Shown piece after piece: positions 21,301 to 32,459 of a DNA stretch of 64,000 nucleotides. A program made the translations under genes and the position numbers. The stretch lies in NCBI GenBank assembly GCA_037178855.1, contig JASJZC010000006.1, positions 4,526,001 to 4,590,000 of the forward strand, given 5' to 3'. Every line of letters starts with the position of its first letter. Positions within the stretch are counted from its first letter, which is position 1. The stretch is from Oscheius sp. JU75 (Eukaryota; Nematoda; Chromadorea; Rhabditida; Rhabditidae). The notes beneath the pieces were generated by a model, which searched no databases, had not been told where the DNA came from, and worked only from the letters and a program-made list of their open reading frames with translations.

Positions 21301-23622
21301 AAAAGAACTCCAAACAAAATGGACAAGGGGCTTAGAAAAAGACCAAGAATAGCGTCGGAGGAGTGTAAATTATTCATGCGGACCAAAAGTTCTTTAGGCA
21401 GGCGGGATATGGAATGAAACTAGTTGGTCGCTTTGAAAAGAAACAGTTTATGACTGTCGATAAACGGCAGACATTTGATGGACACACGCTGCTGCTATAC
21501 TGCTATAGTCGCTTCGGACATCTCGGTACAAATTCCAGATCAATTGAGAGAGGTCAGGGTTGTTAGATAAGATAGAATAATTTACCAGACAGTCTGAGAG
21601 AGTCAAAAAGTCAAGGACTTTCACTAAACCCCTCAATTTATAAGAGAAAACACGAAAGGGACGATCAGCTGAGCGACTGGGAAGATGACCGTGCCTAAGC
21701 GATCGATGGCTACCTGGGTCGACTGACCACTAGGCTAGAGTCCATTCGGACCGGTGAGAGGCCAAAGACACTATGCAAATGCAGCGACTCGAATGCGCGA
21801 CTCGACTGTCCATTGCGCAAGAAACGTCATTCTTATGATTTGGATCGACTAGAAATACCACTTTTAGGGGGGAATGTGATGTATCGAGACCGTCTAAGTA
21901 CACAAAAGTCAAGAGGACGAGAGAGCTACTTGTTTATACACCTAGCTGGTTGGAAGACAGGTTAATGCATAGTTGAAAGACCCATTAAAGAGTTAGAGTA
22001 TATACTTCCTCGTCTTTGTTTTCGTTGCTGGTGGCGGAATTTAATTTCCGGTCGAAGCGCCGAGGGTCATCCTTTTAAGTCTAAGAATAAACGAACTACT
22101 AAATTGGGAGAATGTATATGGCTGGGGGTGTGAAGTGTAGGTGAGTCAAGTCCGGTCGACCGATCATGACTCACCCTTGGGAAGAAAGAAGTCAATTGAA
22201 TACAATAGTTACTGAGAGTGAGCGGGAGAGAATGTTGCGACTGGAAGCGAGACCGGACAGGCGACCCTCACAACAAATGAGATGTCCAATTAGAAGAAGA
22301 AGTCACGTCATGGTATCAGCTTACTCGAAAACGGAGAGCGAGAGACTCTTTCAATTTGCATAAGAGGCGAAGGTAGTAGCGAAGTCGTTAACCTGAATAG
22401 AGGCTAGCTGTTTTTGTGTGTGGGACCGATTGTTTTTGAGACACCATATCATTCTGCGTTCGTCTCACAGTGATAGAGTACAGTTCCGTGCAAACAGGCG
22501 CACATCTAACGACAGATCAGCAACCAGCCGTTTTCGGCCATCTCTCTCCGATTTTATCGGAACTTGTGTGCAAGGACAATGCGCGAGAGTGACTCATTCA
22601 GAACGTTATATATTAAGTAAGTGTCCAGAGAAAAAGTTTGGAAAGACCGAACAGACATTCGTATTGGGAAAAGATGAATACGTGTATGTTGAATCGCGTG
22701 TCTTTCGACCATTCATGGGGGCTCACTGGATAGCCGTAAACAATAAATACCCTTCGCTGTAAGCCGTTTCGAAAGAGAGACCCTTGAGAAATTCGAATGT
22801 AAGAAAGTGAACATAAGAGTGCGACGGTAAGAAGCAAACGGAGCAAAGTGAGCAAATAAATACAGCAACTTGTAGCTGCTCTCGCTCCTTCGACGAAACG
22901 CAAACAGTCGCGCGGCGAGGCGACAGTCACTACGGGATTTGAACGAAAAAGGCGTGAAAGACCGGAAGGCGCTTAATGGAGAGAGTTGCAGGAAGAGTGT
23001 GGGCTGTGTAGGGCACATCATAATTGCTCTGCAATACAACTTTAATTGAAGGGTCGGGGGGCTTTTGCTCTCGGATTCTTTACGGTTCCTGGATCAAATA
23101 ACCCCAAAACGATAAAACTAATCCAGACGGAAGTAAAATGTGAACAAAAGACACAAAGCACGGACAAATTTGATTATAACTGAAATGTTTTCTGTCGTCT
23201 GTGACTGCTACAAGTATGGTATATACAGTCAAAACTACCATAACTGCTATTATACAGTCTGTGTTGGCTCAAATATCTTATTCCTCGACCGTAAACCCCA
23301 AATTTTTAGTTTTCGTATACCCCTTATTGGTACCCAGTAATAAAAACTTCTTTTCGGGTGTAGCTTTTACCATTTAATTAAGAGTACACTTTCAGTGGCT
23401 ATCTTTATCTTGAGCACCAAGGTACACTTCTTCCTCTGTTCAATTTCTGAAAAAGTAATACTGATCCGAATGAGACTTGGCCTCCGTACATGAATCACTT
23501 TTTTTCAGTGTTTAGTGCTCCAGAGGCTGGTTAGAATCTCGAGGGATTACCACTTATAAAGTATCATTGACGGTATAAAGGCTGAGATTAACAGAGAGTC
23601 ACTCCGTCTGTCTCCTTGAAGT
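18350..23622. other. Long region with no recognised gene
   Basis: Five kilobases with many short open frames but none with family similarity, a signal peptide or consistent splice sites that I can defend. Base composition is even and there is no obvious tandem repeat, transposase or RNA gene. It may hold regulatory DNA for the divergently oriented FAM43 and chemoreceptor genes, or non-coding transcripts that cannot be seen by reading alone. Confidence 0.4.
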
Positions 23623-24908
23623 ATGCTTCCGACTCAACTCATTACTCTGATCTCCGGCTTCACTGCTACTTCCCTCAACCTTTTTCTTCTGCCCATCACC
23701 TTTCTCAAGTCTTCGGACAAAATTGGACGGTACAAGTATTTCCTCATGGCCTATACGACAAATGCTGCTCTTCTCTCTTTCAGCCAGCTCGCTGCTCTTC
23801 CAGTATGTTGCTAACCCCGTTTTTGGTAACAACAATTCAGGCTTGGTACATCCCGAACAACGGCTACATGTTCATCTCTACCGTCCAACTCCTGCCTCGT
23901 TGGTTCCAACAGTCTCAGGTGTGTGCTCTTATCATTTTCTCAAACAAGGAAAGTTCCAGATAATGCTCTTCGTCGTGAGCTACACCCTTAATGCCATGAT
24001 CCTCATGCTCTCCTTCATCTATCGTCTCAAAGTCATAGAAAAGTTCGTGTCTTGACATCTTTCAAATAGCGCTCGTTTAGTGCAAATCAGTCCTTCATGA
24101 GCAAAAGAAATCTGCTCGTTACTGTCCTTGGGTCGTCTCTCTTCGCAATTGGAATGATCTCAACTGTCCAAAACATCATGCCTTCGGAGAAGATTGACTC
24201 CCTGTTCCACGACGAGGTCTACAATGCTACTGGAGTCCGACTGGCTGATGCGGGTTATATTGGAGGAGAGATCACGGTAGGCTCCTCTGGATAGCGAGAT
24301 GACAGGGTTGCACAGATTGATGGCCACATCAACTTTGGAATGGCCCTCTGTCTAGGAATGTACGTTCTTTTTATCGACTCGGCTGTTATTGTTATCCTCT
24401 TCTGCTGGTTCAAAATAGGAAAAAAGCTCAGTGAGCTAAGAGATCTTGGAAACTCGTACTACAAGTTCCAGTACAGACTTTTTGTTCTGTTGACACTTCA
24501 AGTTGGTCTATCGCTTAATCCGAAGTACTTCCGTTCAGACTACACTTCCGATCATCTTCAACATCATCCCGGCCGCGATGATCTTCGTCTTATCCCTTGC
24601 AAAAGTTTCAATCGGAAATACCGCTCTTCTGTTCGGAACAATTGTCACCATTGGTCTGTTCATTTCCTCAATCTTCTCTAACTGCACTTTCAGCTCAAAT
24701 CGTGGATCCACTCTGTACGCTTTTCCTCGTTCAGGACTACAAAGATTTCCTGCTTTGCAGAAAGGTAGAACGCACTAGAAGAGCTTCAGAAGAATGTGTT
24801 AAGCGAGGTCGAAGAGGAAGAATATGTGGAACAGCCAACTTTGTACCTTCTGGGAACCATTTTACTGGCCAAACTGCTCCGACTTCAATGTTCGAAGATG
24901 CTATGTGA
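23623..24908 (+). CDS. Nematode-type seven-transmembrane chemoreceptor (Srd/Srh/Str superfamily)
   Basis: Seven exons (23623-23802, 23841-23918, 23960-24042, 24081-24276, 24316-24501, 24539-24653, 24694-24908) give 350 residues with seven hydrophobic spans and no cleaved signal peptide. Diagnostic points are a third intracellular loop ending FQYRLFVLLTLQ before TTLPIIFNIIPAAMIF (the Q...P pattern of these receptors) and the seventh span IVDPLCTLFLVQDYKDF, whose DP and DY correspond to the conserved Str/Srd ending. A basic C-tail follows. Such receptors detect odorants or pheromones in sensory cilia. Subfamily and ligand cannot be read. This is the best single argument for a nematode origin. 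IFT81, needed to build cilia, lies elsewhere in the window, but the two show no direct link. Confidence 0.75.
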
Positions 24909-25301
24909 ATCACTAGTGATAAGTCGTGTCTGTTGGTCGCCCCGTATTGTCTCTCCATCCAGATTTCCAATTCTAAAGTACTACTGCTTCCAACGAATAG
25001 CGGCAGTGAGAGCAATCCTTTAAAGGTTTTTCGAAAACAAAAATTTGGGTCCCGCCACGATTCGCACGCCGACAAAAAGCCATCGTGTGCTATTTGATTT
25101 CGTATGTTTTTAGCTTCCTTTTTTGTTATTTCGACCTCAAAGAAACAAAAAAAACGAGAGTACATGAGACACTGTTTATTATACCCGTGTTTCGTTTATT
25201 CCACTTTAGCGGTCTCTACTCCTTGAACAGGGAAGAAAAGCGTCGAGTCATCTTTTGCTCGTCTTTCTTCAGCACTTTTTTACTACTGGAAAGCCTGGAT
25301 C

Positions 25302-26391
25302 TCAGCTGACGATGCTTCTGGACAGAGACCTCCGACCTGAGAGGAGTTTGAAGAAGACATGCTTCATCAGTCGCAATGCACTCAGACGCTCCTTAGGCTT
25401 GAAGACAAGGATCTGCTGGAGGAGAGGACAGAACTTCAGGCCAGTTGGCAGCCGCCTTCGAGCACAGTTTGGTGAAGTGCTTGCCTTCGACTTTCGCTTC
25501 GAAGGTGACGGAAGTTCGCATGGCTCGCATGTCGCTGTCGGTAGGCGTTCCCAGCTCGTGGAGGATCAACTGAAGTTGATTTTTGGTGTCTCGTCCCGGC
25601 AGAAGCGTCCTTTTCCTCAACATCTCCCCCAGACAGCAGCCACCAGACCAGACATCGACCGCAGAATTGTAGTTCTTTGCGTCGAGCAGCAGCTCCGGCG
25701 GTCTGTAGTAGCGAGTGACTTGGTAGGAAGTTGACGACATGTCTTCAGTGATCACTTTAGCCGATCCGAAATCCCCGATCTTCAGAAGGCCCTCGTTGTG
25801 ATCAACCAGTATATTGATGGGCTGAAAACGAGTGTCTCTTACTGTGAAAGTGATGGCGAGTTGGAATTAGTGTATACAGACGGAGTACGGAGGGACTTGC
25901 AGGTGTAGAGTCAAGAAAATTGAACTAACATTGATATCTCGGTGAACGATACTCAGAGAGCTCAGGTAGTGGAGTCCGCTGAAGAGCTGCCAGGTGTAGA
26001 GGGTGACGTCAATGCGATCCAGGCCGCTTCCTTCTTCTGCCTTTCGAATGATCGAGGCGAGGGTTTCGGGCATGAAGTCAAAGACGAAGGCCTCCATGAC
26101 CTTGTCGCCCTTGTGGCTATTGCGGAACGAGTAGAGCATCTGGATGCAGTTCTTGTGCGGACGACGACCTTCGCAGGACAGGAAGATCACTTCGAAGTTC
26201 TTTTTTTGCGTTTCGGGCCAGGTCTTCTTGATGGCGATCTCCTGCTTTCCTTCCTTGTTGTGTAGAGTCCCTCGGTAGACGTTCGAGAAGACGCCCGACC
26301 CGAACAAGGACAGGTTGGACATCTTGAGGATGACAGTGCGACCCGTCGGTAGCTCCTGGGCCTCCTGCTCGACGACCGACTTCTCCACCAT
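25302..26391 (-). CDS. Divergent GSK3-like protein kinase
   Basis: Exons 26391-25930, 25821-25435 and 25415-25302 give 320 residues, nearly all kinase domain and shorter than GSK3 (about 420). It shows a glycine-rich loop GSGVFSNVYRG, an ATP lysine in AIKK, FDFMPETLASII (cf. VPETV of GSK3), DFGSAK, an activation loop SYQVTRYYRPPELLL with the GSK3 tyrosine, and VDVWSGGCCLGEML. The catalytic loop reads HRDINPINILV: the usual HRD-x-K lysine is replaced by Asn, so activity is in doubt. The last join needs a 19-nt intron (25416-25434) to reach ILVFKPKERLSALRLMKHVFF, the expected kinase end; a frameshift is the alternative. It resembles fast-evolving GSK3 relatives of nematodes (gskl-type, male germ line) more than the single essential GSK3. 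Role inferred. Confidence 0.75.
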
Positions 26392-26886
26392 AGTAGCAGT
26401 CGCCGGAGAGGGACGCTTGTGAAAGACTGACGACTCAATTCTGCGTAAGATACGGGATTACGTTGACAAGTTGAGTCTACAATCAATTTAATCAGTTTTG
26501 GAGGTAATTCGAACCAGGTAAGAGCTCCCTCTAGCCTCATTTTGGCTGCTAATAACACGCGAGGTCAATGGAAAACAAACCGTTATCAAAGGAGTCCGGA
26601 AGATGAAAAACATTCCTTCGATTCTGTTGATGTTTCTGGCTAATGACAAGAGTGCAGATTGACGCGAGCGTGACTTCGATTTTTGTAAAAATAGCCGGCC
26701 TGTTTGCCAATAACAACTGTTTTGGCCTCGTTTCACCGCATCACCTGCCCTCCCCCTTTCAAGTTCAATCACATCGTAGACAAAGCAGATGGTTTATTAT
26801 GCGGAAGGAGGCTACAATGTTTGTACAAGGAGGTTGGATGTACGTTGTAGATAGAGATTAAAGTATCTTGGCAAGAGACTTGGCGC

Positions 26887-27375
26887 TTAGTTGGGGGACT
26901 CGCCCTGGAGAATTTTGATGTCCCAGAGCTGAAAATACATTCTTAGCAAGAAAGAGAAAGATAGACTCACGTAGAGACAGAACATGACGATGACGAGAAC
27001 GGTCGTGATGTAGAACTGGCCACTGACAGAGAACTGGATGAGGTACCAGATCAGGAGACAGGCAGCGATCAGGAAGAGCACAGCGGCGATGATGGAATAG
27101 ATCTTCTCCAGACCCCAGGCGGCCAAATTGCAGAAGTTCAAAACGAGGAGAACAATGTTGATAATGATACAGACAGAGTTGAGTCCGGAGGTGTATCCGA
27201 GACGACCCTCCTGGATGCAGGAGCGACCTCCGTACCTGAAAAACAATTGTGAAAAAAACGAAGAAAGACTCTACCAGGCAGTACACAACAGCGAGGTGAT
27301 GACAAATCCGATGATGATTTGGGCAATCTTGATGATACCTCTGTTGGTAGCGAAGAAGTGCGTGTTCATAGCCAT
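26887..27375 (-). CDS. MARVEL-like four-pass membrane protein, paralogue 1
   Basis: Three exons (27375-27275, 27235-26971, 26928-26887) give 135 residues with four hydrophobic spans, including IAQIIIGFVITSLLC and VCIIINIVLLVLNF. The first loop has a cysteine pair (YGGRSCIQEGRLGYTSGLNS) and the tail is WDIKILQGESPN. Size and topology fit the MARVEL family (plasmolipin, CMTM and insect Singles-bar types), which act in membrane apposition and apical vesicle traffic. It is the first of three tandem copies, all on the minus strand. A TTTTCAG acceptor ends 3 bases before the ATG. Identity as MARVEL rests on topology and length, not on a decisive motif. Confidence 0.65.
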
Positions 27376-28351
27376 GTTCTGAAAACGAAATGGGTCTGTT
27401 GACGGAAGAGAGAGATGAAAGCGAGTGGTTGTTGGGAGCGCATGGAGACTATCTGGTGGCTGGGGAAGGGGAGGAGCGTCCACAAGGTACCAAAACAACA
27501 TCAAAAGGGGGCGTGGACTTGTGTGTGGCTGTTGAAAGGAGGGATTTCCCAATTTTGGTCGGCAGTAGTAAACAAACTCGGCGATCTTTTGGTCGCGTGA
27601 CTCGCGTGGACGAAAACAGATCTGTGTGCCTTCGAGCAAGTGCATCAGTTGCATCTCGAGGACACGAGACCTCGGATGTTTTGAGCCACGAATAAACAGG
27701 GCTCAAACTGCCCAGAGAAGATCGGGCTAAAAAACTTCTCTTCCAACTTTTGGATCTAGTATCAGAGTTGCCTTTGTTCAAACCAATGTCAAAGGCGAAC
27801 CATTTTTAGAATTACCGGGCCAACAAACGATAAGAGTCAGAATCATTTCAATTGTATGTTCAAAGCATAAAGGCAGTGAGAGGGTGGGCCAATTTAATTC
27901 AATAGCACTGCGCTTCTGCTTTGGTCGGTTTGATGAAACGAAGGGGGGAGGGTAGGTGTGTAGTGAAAAAGAAGAGGGCCAGTATTTATACCATCCACAA
28001 GTGAATCAATATCACAACGTTGTTTTTGATAAATAGGACGGCCATGCATGATGTTTCTGACGACTGTTGACTGTTTTTGGTCTTCTCCGAAAACGAGCTT
28101 TTCAAAGAATGTTGATATCAACAGAGAGTATGTGTTGTATGTCCGTACTGTCCGGGGAAATCGCAGTTATACCCCCCGCACAAAAAAAAAAATTTGGCCC
28201 CGCTTTTCGTAACTTACCTTCCAAAAATCAAATTTTATTAGTTCTTTGAAGAACTTGAAAAATAATGAACAGGAAGGCAAAAGAAGAGAGAAAAATGGAA
28301 AAATGAAAGTTGGCAAATTTCGAATTACTCCCGCTCCCTCGTGGTGGGTTG

Positions 28352-28383
<32 letters not shown>
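28352..28383 (+). repeat. Poly-A tract, 32 bases
   Basis: An uninterrupted run of 32 A between MARVEL paralogues 1 and 2, flanked by unrelated sequence (a poly-T run of about 13 lies 60 bases further on). It may be a slippage tract or the tail of an old retrotransposed insertion. No target-site duplication could be picked out by eye. Confidence 0.9.
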
Positions 28384-28385
<2 letters not shown>

Positions 28386-28680
28386 ACTGTCCCGAAATGC
28401 TTTCGTGGCGAGACTCCTTAGAAGGCGGGAATTGAATTTAGCATTTTTTTTTTTTATTTTGAGATTCCTTTTTATGAATGTACTGCCTTCATTTTCGTTG
28501 CAAAAATTAACTCTATTTGAAATCCCGCCGTTCTGGCGACAGTGATTTATATAACATACGATAGCAAGATTTATTATGCGAAAAGGAAGCTAAACTTGAA
28601 CATGGGCATATATTATGCAAAAGACAGCGGGAAGGAGATATAAGTACAGGCTTGATTCGTATTCAAAAAGAAGAAGCCGC

Positions 28681-29201
28681 TTAGTTGGGAGACTCGCCCT
28701 GGAGGATCTTGATGTCCCAGATCTGTAACATGTCTTATACATTTTGAGCACAAGATGCCCTTACGTAGAGACAGAACATGGCGACGACGAGACCTGTGGT
28801 GATGTAGAACTGGGTGGTGACACGGAACTGAATCAGGTACCAGACGAGGAGAACGGCGGCGATCAAAAAGAGGATTGAAGCCACGATGTTGTAGATACGC
28901 TCCTAAACTGATTGATATTAGTAAATAGAATAGTTTTTACCAGGCTCCAGGCAGAGAGGCTCAGGAAGTTGAGGATGAGAAGGACGATGTTGATGATGAC
29001 ACAGATCGAGTTCAGTCCAGAAGTGTAGCCGAGACGGCCCTCCTGGTAGCAGGTACGTCCTCCATACCAGTCAGAACAGAGAAGAGAGGTGATCACAAAT
29101 CCGATAATCTGAGTGTTTATTATTGAGCAAAAGTCTTAGAAGCTTACGATCTGGGCGATCTTGATGATGCCGCGGTTGGAAGAGAAGAATGCAGTGTTCA
29201 T
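28681..29201 (-). CDS. MARVEL-like four-pass membrane protein, paralogue 2
   Basis: Four exons (29201-29148, 29108-28941, 28902-28765, 28722-28681) give 133 residues, nearly identical in motifs to paralogue 1: RGIIKIAQIIIGFVITSLLC, YGGRTCYQEGRLGYTSGLNS and the tail IWDIKILQGESPN. Unlike copies 1 and 3 it has no intron inside the Trp codon before YGGR, but has one earlier (after IAQI) and one before ERIYNIV. A CTTTCAG acceptor ends 10 bases before the ATG. Same inferred role as its neighbours. The high similarity of the C-terminal exon to copy 1 suggests recent duplication or gene conversion. Confidence 0.65.
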
Positions 29202-29426
29202 GTGGCCTCGACTGAAAGTGAGAACTTAGAGAACTGAAAGAGTGAAACGAAAGTGAGAGACAAAATATTCATCTGGCTTTCGGAGGGCGGAGCCGAGGCG
29301 GGGGATTTCCCGATATGTCTCTAGTAAACAAGCTCCGTGGGATAATCATCGATTCGATCTTCCATGCATGAACAGAGGTAAGACAAGAGACTTTATCTGA
29401 ACAGAGGTAAACACGAGGTGAAGGGA

Positions 29427-29946
29427 TCAGGCTTCAGACAGGATCTTAGTGTCCCAGATGTAGAGACACAACTGGGCAATAAGCAGAGCCTGGATAAGTG
29501 GTTTCAACCCTAACTGAAAGAGACAAACCGTTGCGACGAAGAGCATACTGTAAGGAGATTCGATGAGGAACCAGATCATAATGGCACAGGCGATTAGAAA
29601 ACAGATTGCTGCACCAATGTTAAAGATGCGTTCCTGGATAGAGTTTGAGACAAAGGATTGAGCAAAATCACCACGCCACTGACAGGAATGTTCAAGAAGT
29701 TGAGGAAGAACAGGACAACATTGATAATGACGGCCACAAAGTTGACCGCGGTCACGAATCCCATTCGTCCCTCCTGGAAGCAGGCTCGACCACCATACCT
29801 ATATCTCTTTGTCCTCTTCAGAGATCCTCCTCTTACCATTGGGAACAGAGCAAGGCACAGACGATGAACCCACAGAAAATCAGTACAAGCCTGATGATTC
29901 CCCGATGAGTCGAGATATAATGTGTATTGAGATTGACCTCTCCCAT
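29427..29946 (-). CDS. MARVEL-like four-pass membrane protein, paralogue 3 (divergent)
   Basis: The protein starts MGEVNLNTHYISTHRGIIRL, then has YGGRACFQEGRMGFVTAVNF in the first loop and ends with LYIWDTKILSEA. Exons are 29946-29837, 29798-29675 and about 29632-29427. The first intron splits the Trp codon before YGGR exactly as in paralogue 1, which shows common descent. It is more diverged, with its own fourth-span region (LFVATVCLFQLGLKPLIQAL). An acceptor (TACACAG) abuts the ATG. A further upstream exon is possible. Confidence 0.6.
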
Positions 29947-31305
29947 CTGTGTACAAAGGTTGACAAAAGAAGAGTGGGAAGACAGGAAAACAGGCGGACA
30001 AACAAGCGGAGAGTGTCCTTGACTTCGAAATAGTCGATATTACTCACGAATGACCTTTGGGGAGAGAGAGAGTGGAGGGAAACATGTAAACAGGACATGA
30101 TCTTCTGGACAAGCCGCTTTAAAATAGCAGTTATTCTGAGGTTGTTTATGGTGGTCCCTTTAGAGTAATTGTCCTCCAATCGCTTGGAAAGAAAGCTATA
30201 TCGAAAGCTGGGGCCGGCTGTCCTTGAGCCAAACACATAAACAAGAGAGGCGGGTCCGAGAAGACACATGGTCTTCCTACTCCGAGTGAAAGTACGAGGG
30301 AGAGATCACGAGGGGGAGAGACATAATGACAGCCAAACCACTTCCGGACCGATCCGACGATGTAATTATTATGATTTGTATACTCTTTGTCGAAGAAGTC
30401 TTTATTCGGGGGTCGTCCCTCTCTTGTTTTTCTCAGTCGTCGAAATGCACAAACAAGATTGTTACAAACCCCGATCGATGTGTTTATCTCGCCAATAGTC
30501 TTTGAGAATTCCAGCTGAGTTCAAAGAAACCGGGGGTCGGAAGGTGCCTGGTGCTCCTAGTTTCACTCTCCGACTTCGGTGAAGAGTACAGAACTTTGAA
30601 GTTTTTGGAACTTCCTCAAATCCATCTTACACCGAGACACGTGTCTCAGAATACTCAACTTTGAGTAAGGGTCTGACTACTGGTACTCGACTGAATCAGT
30701 GACTCGAAGTGTCAAGAGTGGTCACGGCGCTTTGCATTTCGAAGTGAGGAACAGTCGACCGTTAGAGGGACCAAAGAGCGGGGCAATATTGCTGGATGCA
30801 TGCTGCCCAACCACACAAACAGCCCAGCTGCATGATCATTACATTGCATCCGGAGCAATCAGTCATCTCGGTTATTGTTGTGTGGTGCTCCATAATGAGA
30901 CCACACGACCCCAACATTCTCGCGAATTGACTCACACTCGTTTTACCCAACCGGTTTTTGTGGCATCCTCATCACATGTCAACAATTGAGAAGAAGAAGC
31001 GGCACACCCAAATTTAGCGTTGGCAAAAAGGTCAAACATCGGGCATTTACTACGAGTAGCAGTCACGCGAGCCACAACAAGCCTATTGACAGCTGACTCT
31101 GAGGGGGTGAGATCAAGTGAGCAGATTGTTGCCATCAGGCCAGAGGGAGACGCTATTCCGTCCTAAAGGGCAACCAAGATAAGTCATCCAGCAGCGGAAA
31201 ACAATCAGAACCAAGGCCGACTCATAAACTGTAAAAACCGATAGGAATTCCAAAAACACCAGTTGGAATCAGGTTTGACATGTGGTTTGAATAACAAGAA
31301 CGTAC

Positions 31306-31355
31306 CTGGGTCCGCTGTAGGTTCGGGTGGTAGTTGTGGTTACGTAGGTGGGCAT
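31306..31355 (-). other. Candidate Thr-rich N-terminal coding exon
   Basis: On the minus strand an acceptor (ATATTTCAG) is followed after 7 bases by an ATG encoding MPTYVTTTTTRTYSGP, then a good donor (CAG|GTACGT) in phase 2. Invertebrate MARVEL proteins often begin with a similar Thr/Arg-rich leader, and the three MARVEL genes lie just downstream on the same strand. The phase does not join cleanly to the start of paralogue 3, so the partner exon is unknown. Confidence 0.3.
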
Positions 31356-31724
31356 CTTGTCTCTGAAATATGTTTGTTGTTTAGAAGAGACAGAAAGAGC
31401 GGGAGAAATAACGGCCAGATGTGCCAGCTGTTGCGAAAAAGAGAGGACGAGGGGCCGGCAAACGGACTGTTTTTCGGCAGGGCGTGGGTGCTTCTGACTC
31501 AGAATGAGCGGCCTTGAACAGAGAGAAAGAGAAGAGGGATAGGGACAACTGTCCTATAGTAAGGAAGACGAAAACAGAGATATTTGAGAACTAGCCTGAC
31601 TCTCACTGCCGAGACAAACAAACAACTCGAAAGATAAAGAAGAACTTTGATCGATGGCACGCATATGTCTCCAACTGCCATTACTCGCAAGATGTTCCCC
31701 ATCTGAATATGTTATTTACGGCTC

Positions 31725-31773
31725 GCAAACAAGATGCTTCCACTGTTGTTTACAGTGGAAGCATCTTGTTTGC
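31725..31773. repeat. Perfect 22-bp inverted repeat with 5-base loop
   Basis: Positions 31725-31746 (starting GCAAACAAGATGC) are the exact reverse complement of 31752-31773, separated by TGTTT. A 22-bp perfect stem with so short a loop is very unlikely by chance. The loop is too short for a typical microRNA precursor. More likely origins are a template-switch mutation, a palindrome left by a mobile element, or a terminator-like or small-RNA hairpin. No similar copy was noticed elsewhere in the window. Confidence 0.85.
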
Positions 31774-32008
31774 TTCCACTTTTAAAGGCATTCATAAGAT
31801 ATTTCGGCCGGGGTCGTTATGTTTCTCCCGCGCAAAATCAATCGCGATCATTTGGCATGATCATGTGCTTGTTTACAAATGGATAGATGTTGATCTGCAG
31901 GCTCTGCTGCAGAACTAGGGACACTAAGGTAGTGTATTAGTCGAATAGACTGGGCAGACCTTTTAGACAATGTTTGCCCACTGGAGCCAACAGTCAAGTT
32001 GGTATAAC

Positions 32009-32248
32009 TCATAGTTGGGGGTGGGAAGCGGAGCCGACTTTTAAACTTCTTCGAGAACATATGGATCTATTGTAAGGCTCAGGGAAGAGAAAAAACCCAT
32101 AAGAATGACCCTCAAAACTCGTGGGTTCAGACAACTGGAGACCATTGTCAAGGTAGAAACACAGACTCGGGTCTCTTTCATATAGCCGAGAAACTTCGAC
32201 AGAATTGTTATAATAGGCTGCCAAACATGGATTTCCCTGTGGTTTCAA
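32009..32248 (-). other. Unassigned open frame, possible exon
   Basis: About 78 codons with a protein-like composition (CLAAYYNNSVEVSRLYERD and HSYGFFLFPEPYN) are open on the minus strand to a TGA near 32009. There is no in-frame ATG; an acceptor-like CCACAG lies near the beginning. No family is recognised. It could be a terminal exon of an unmodelled gene or a chance frame. Confidence 0.25.
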
Positions 32249-32459
32249 AATGACTTGACAAATAAAGTTGATCTACCGACCTGACAGCAAAAATGTGACT
32301 TGGAAATGGTCATGCTCAGTTTTCCAAGGAACTTTGACCAAATGACTGACAGATCAGTGACAGCTAGAAGTTGATGACTCGAGCCTTCGATCTGGTTATC
32401 TGATTAGCGCAGCTGAACTTAAAGGAGGGAAAACGGCAACATTCATTTATTACGACAAG

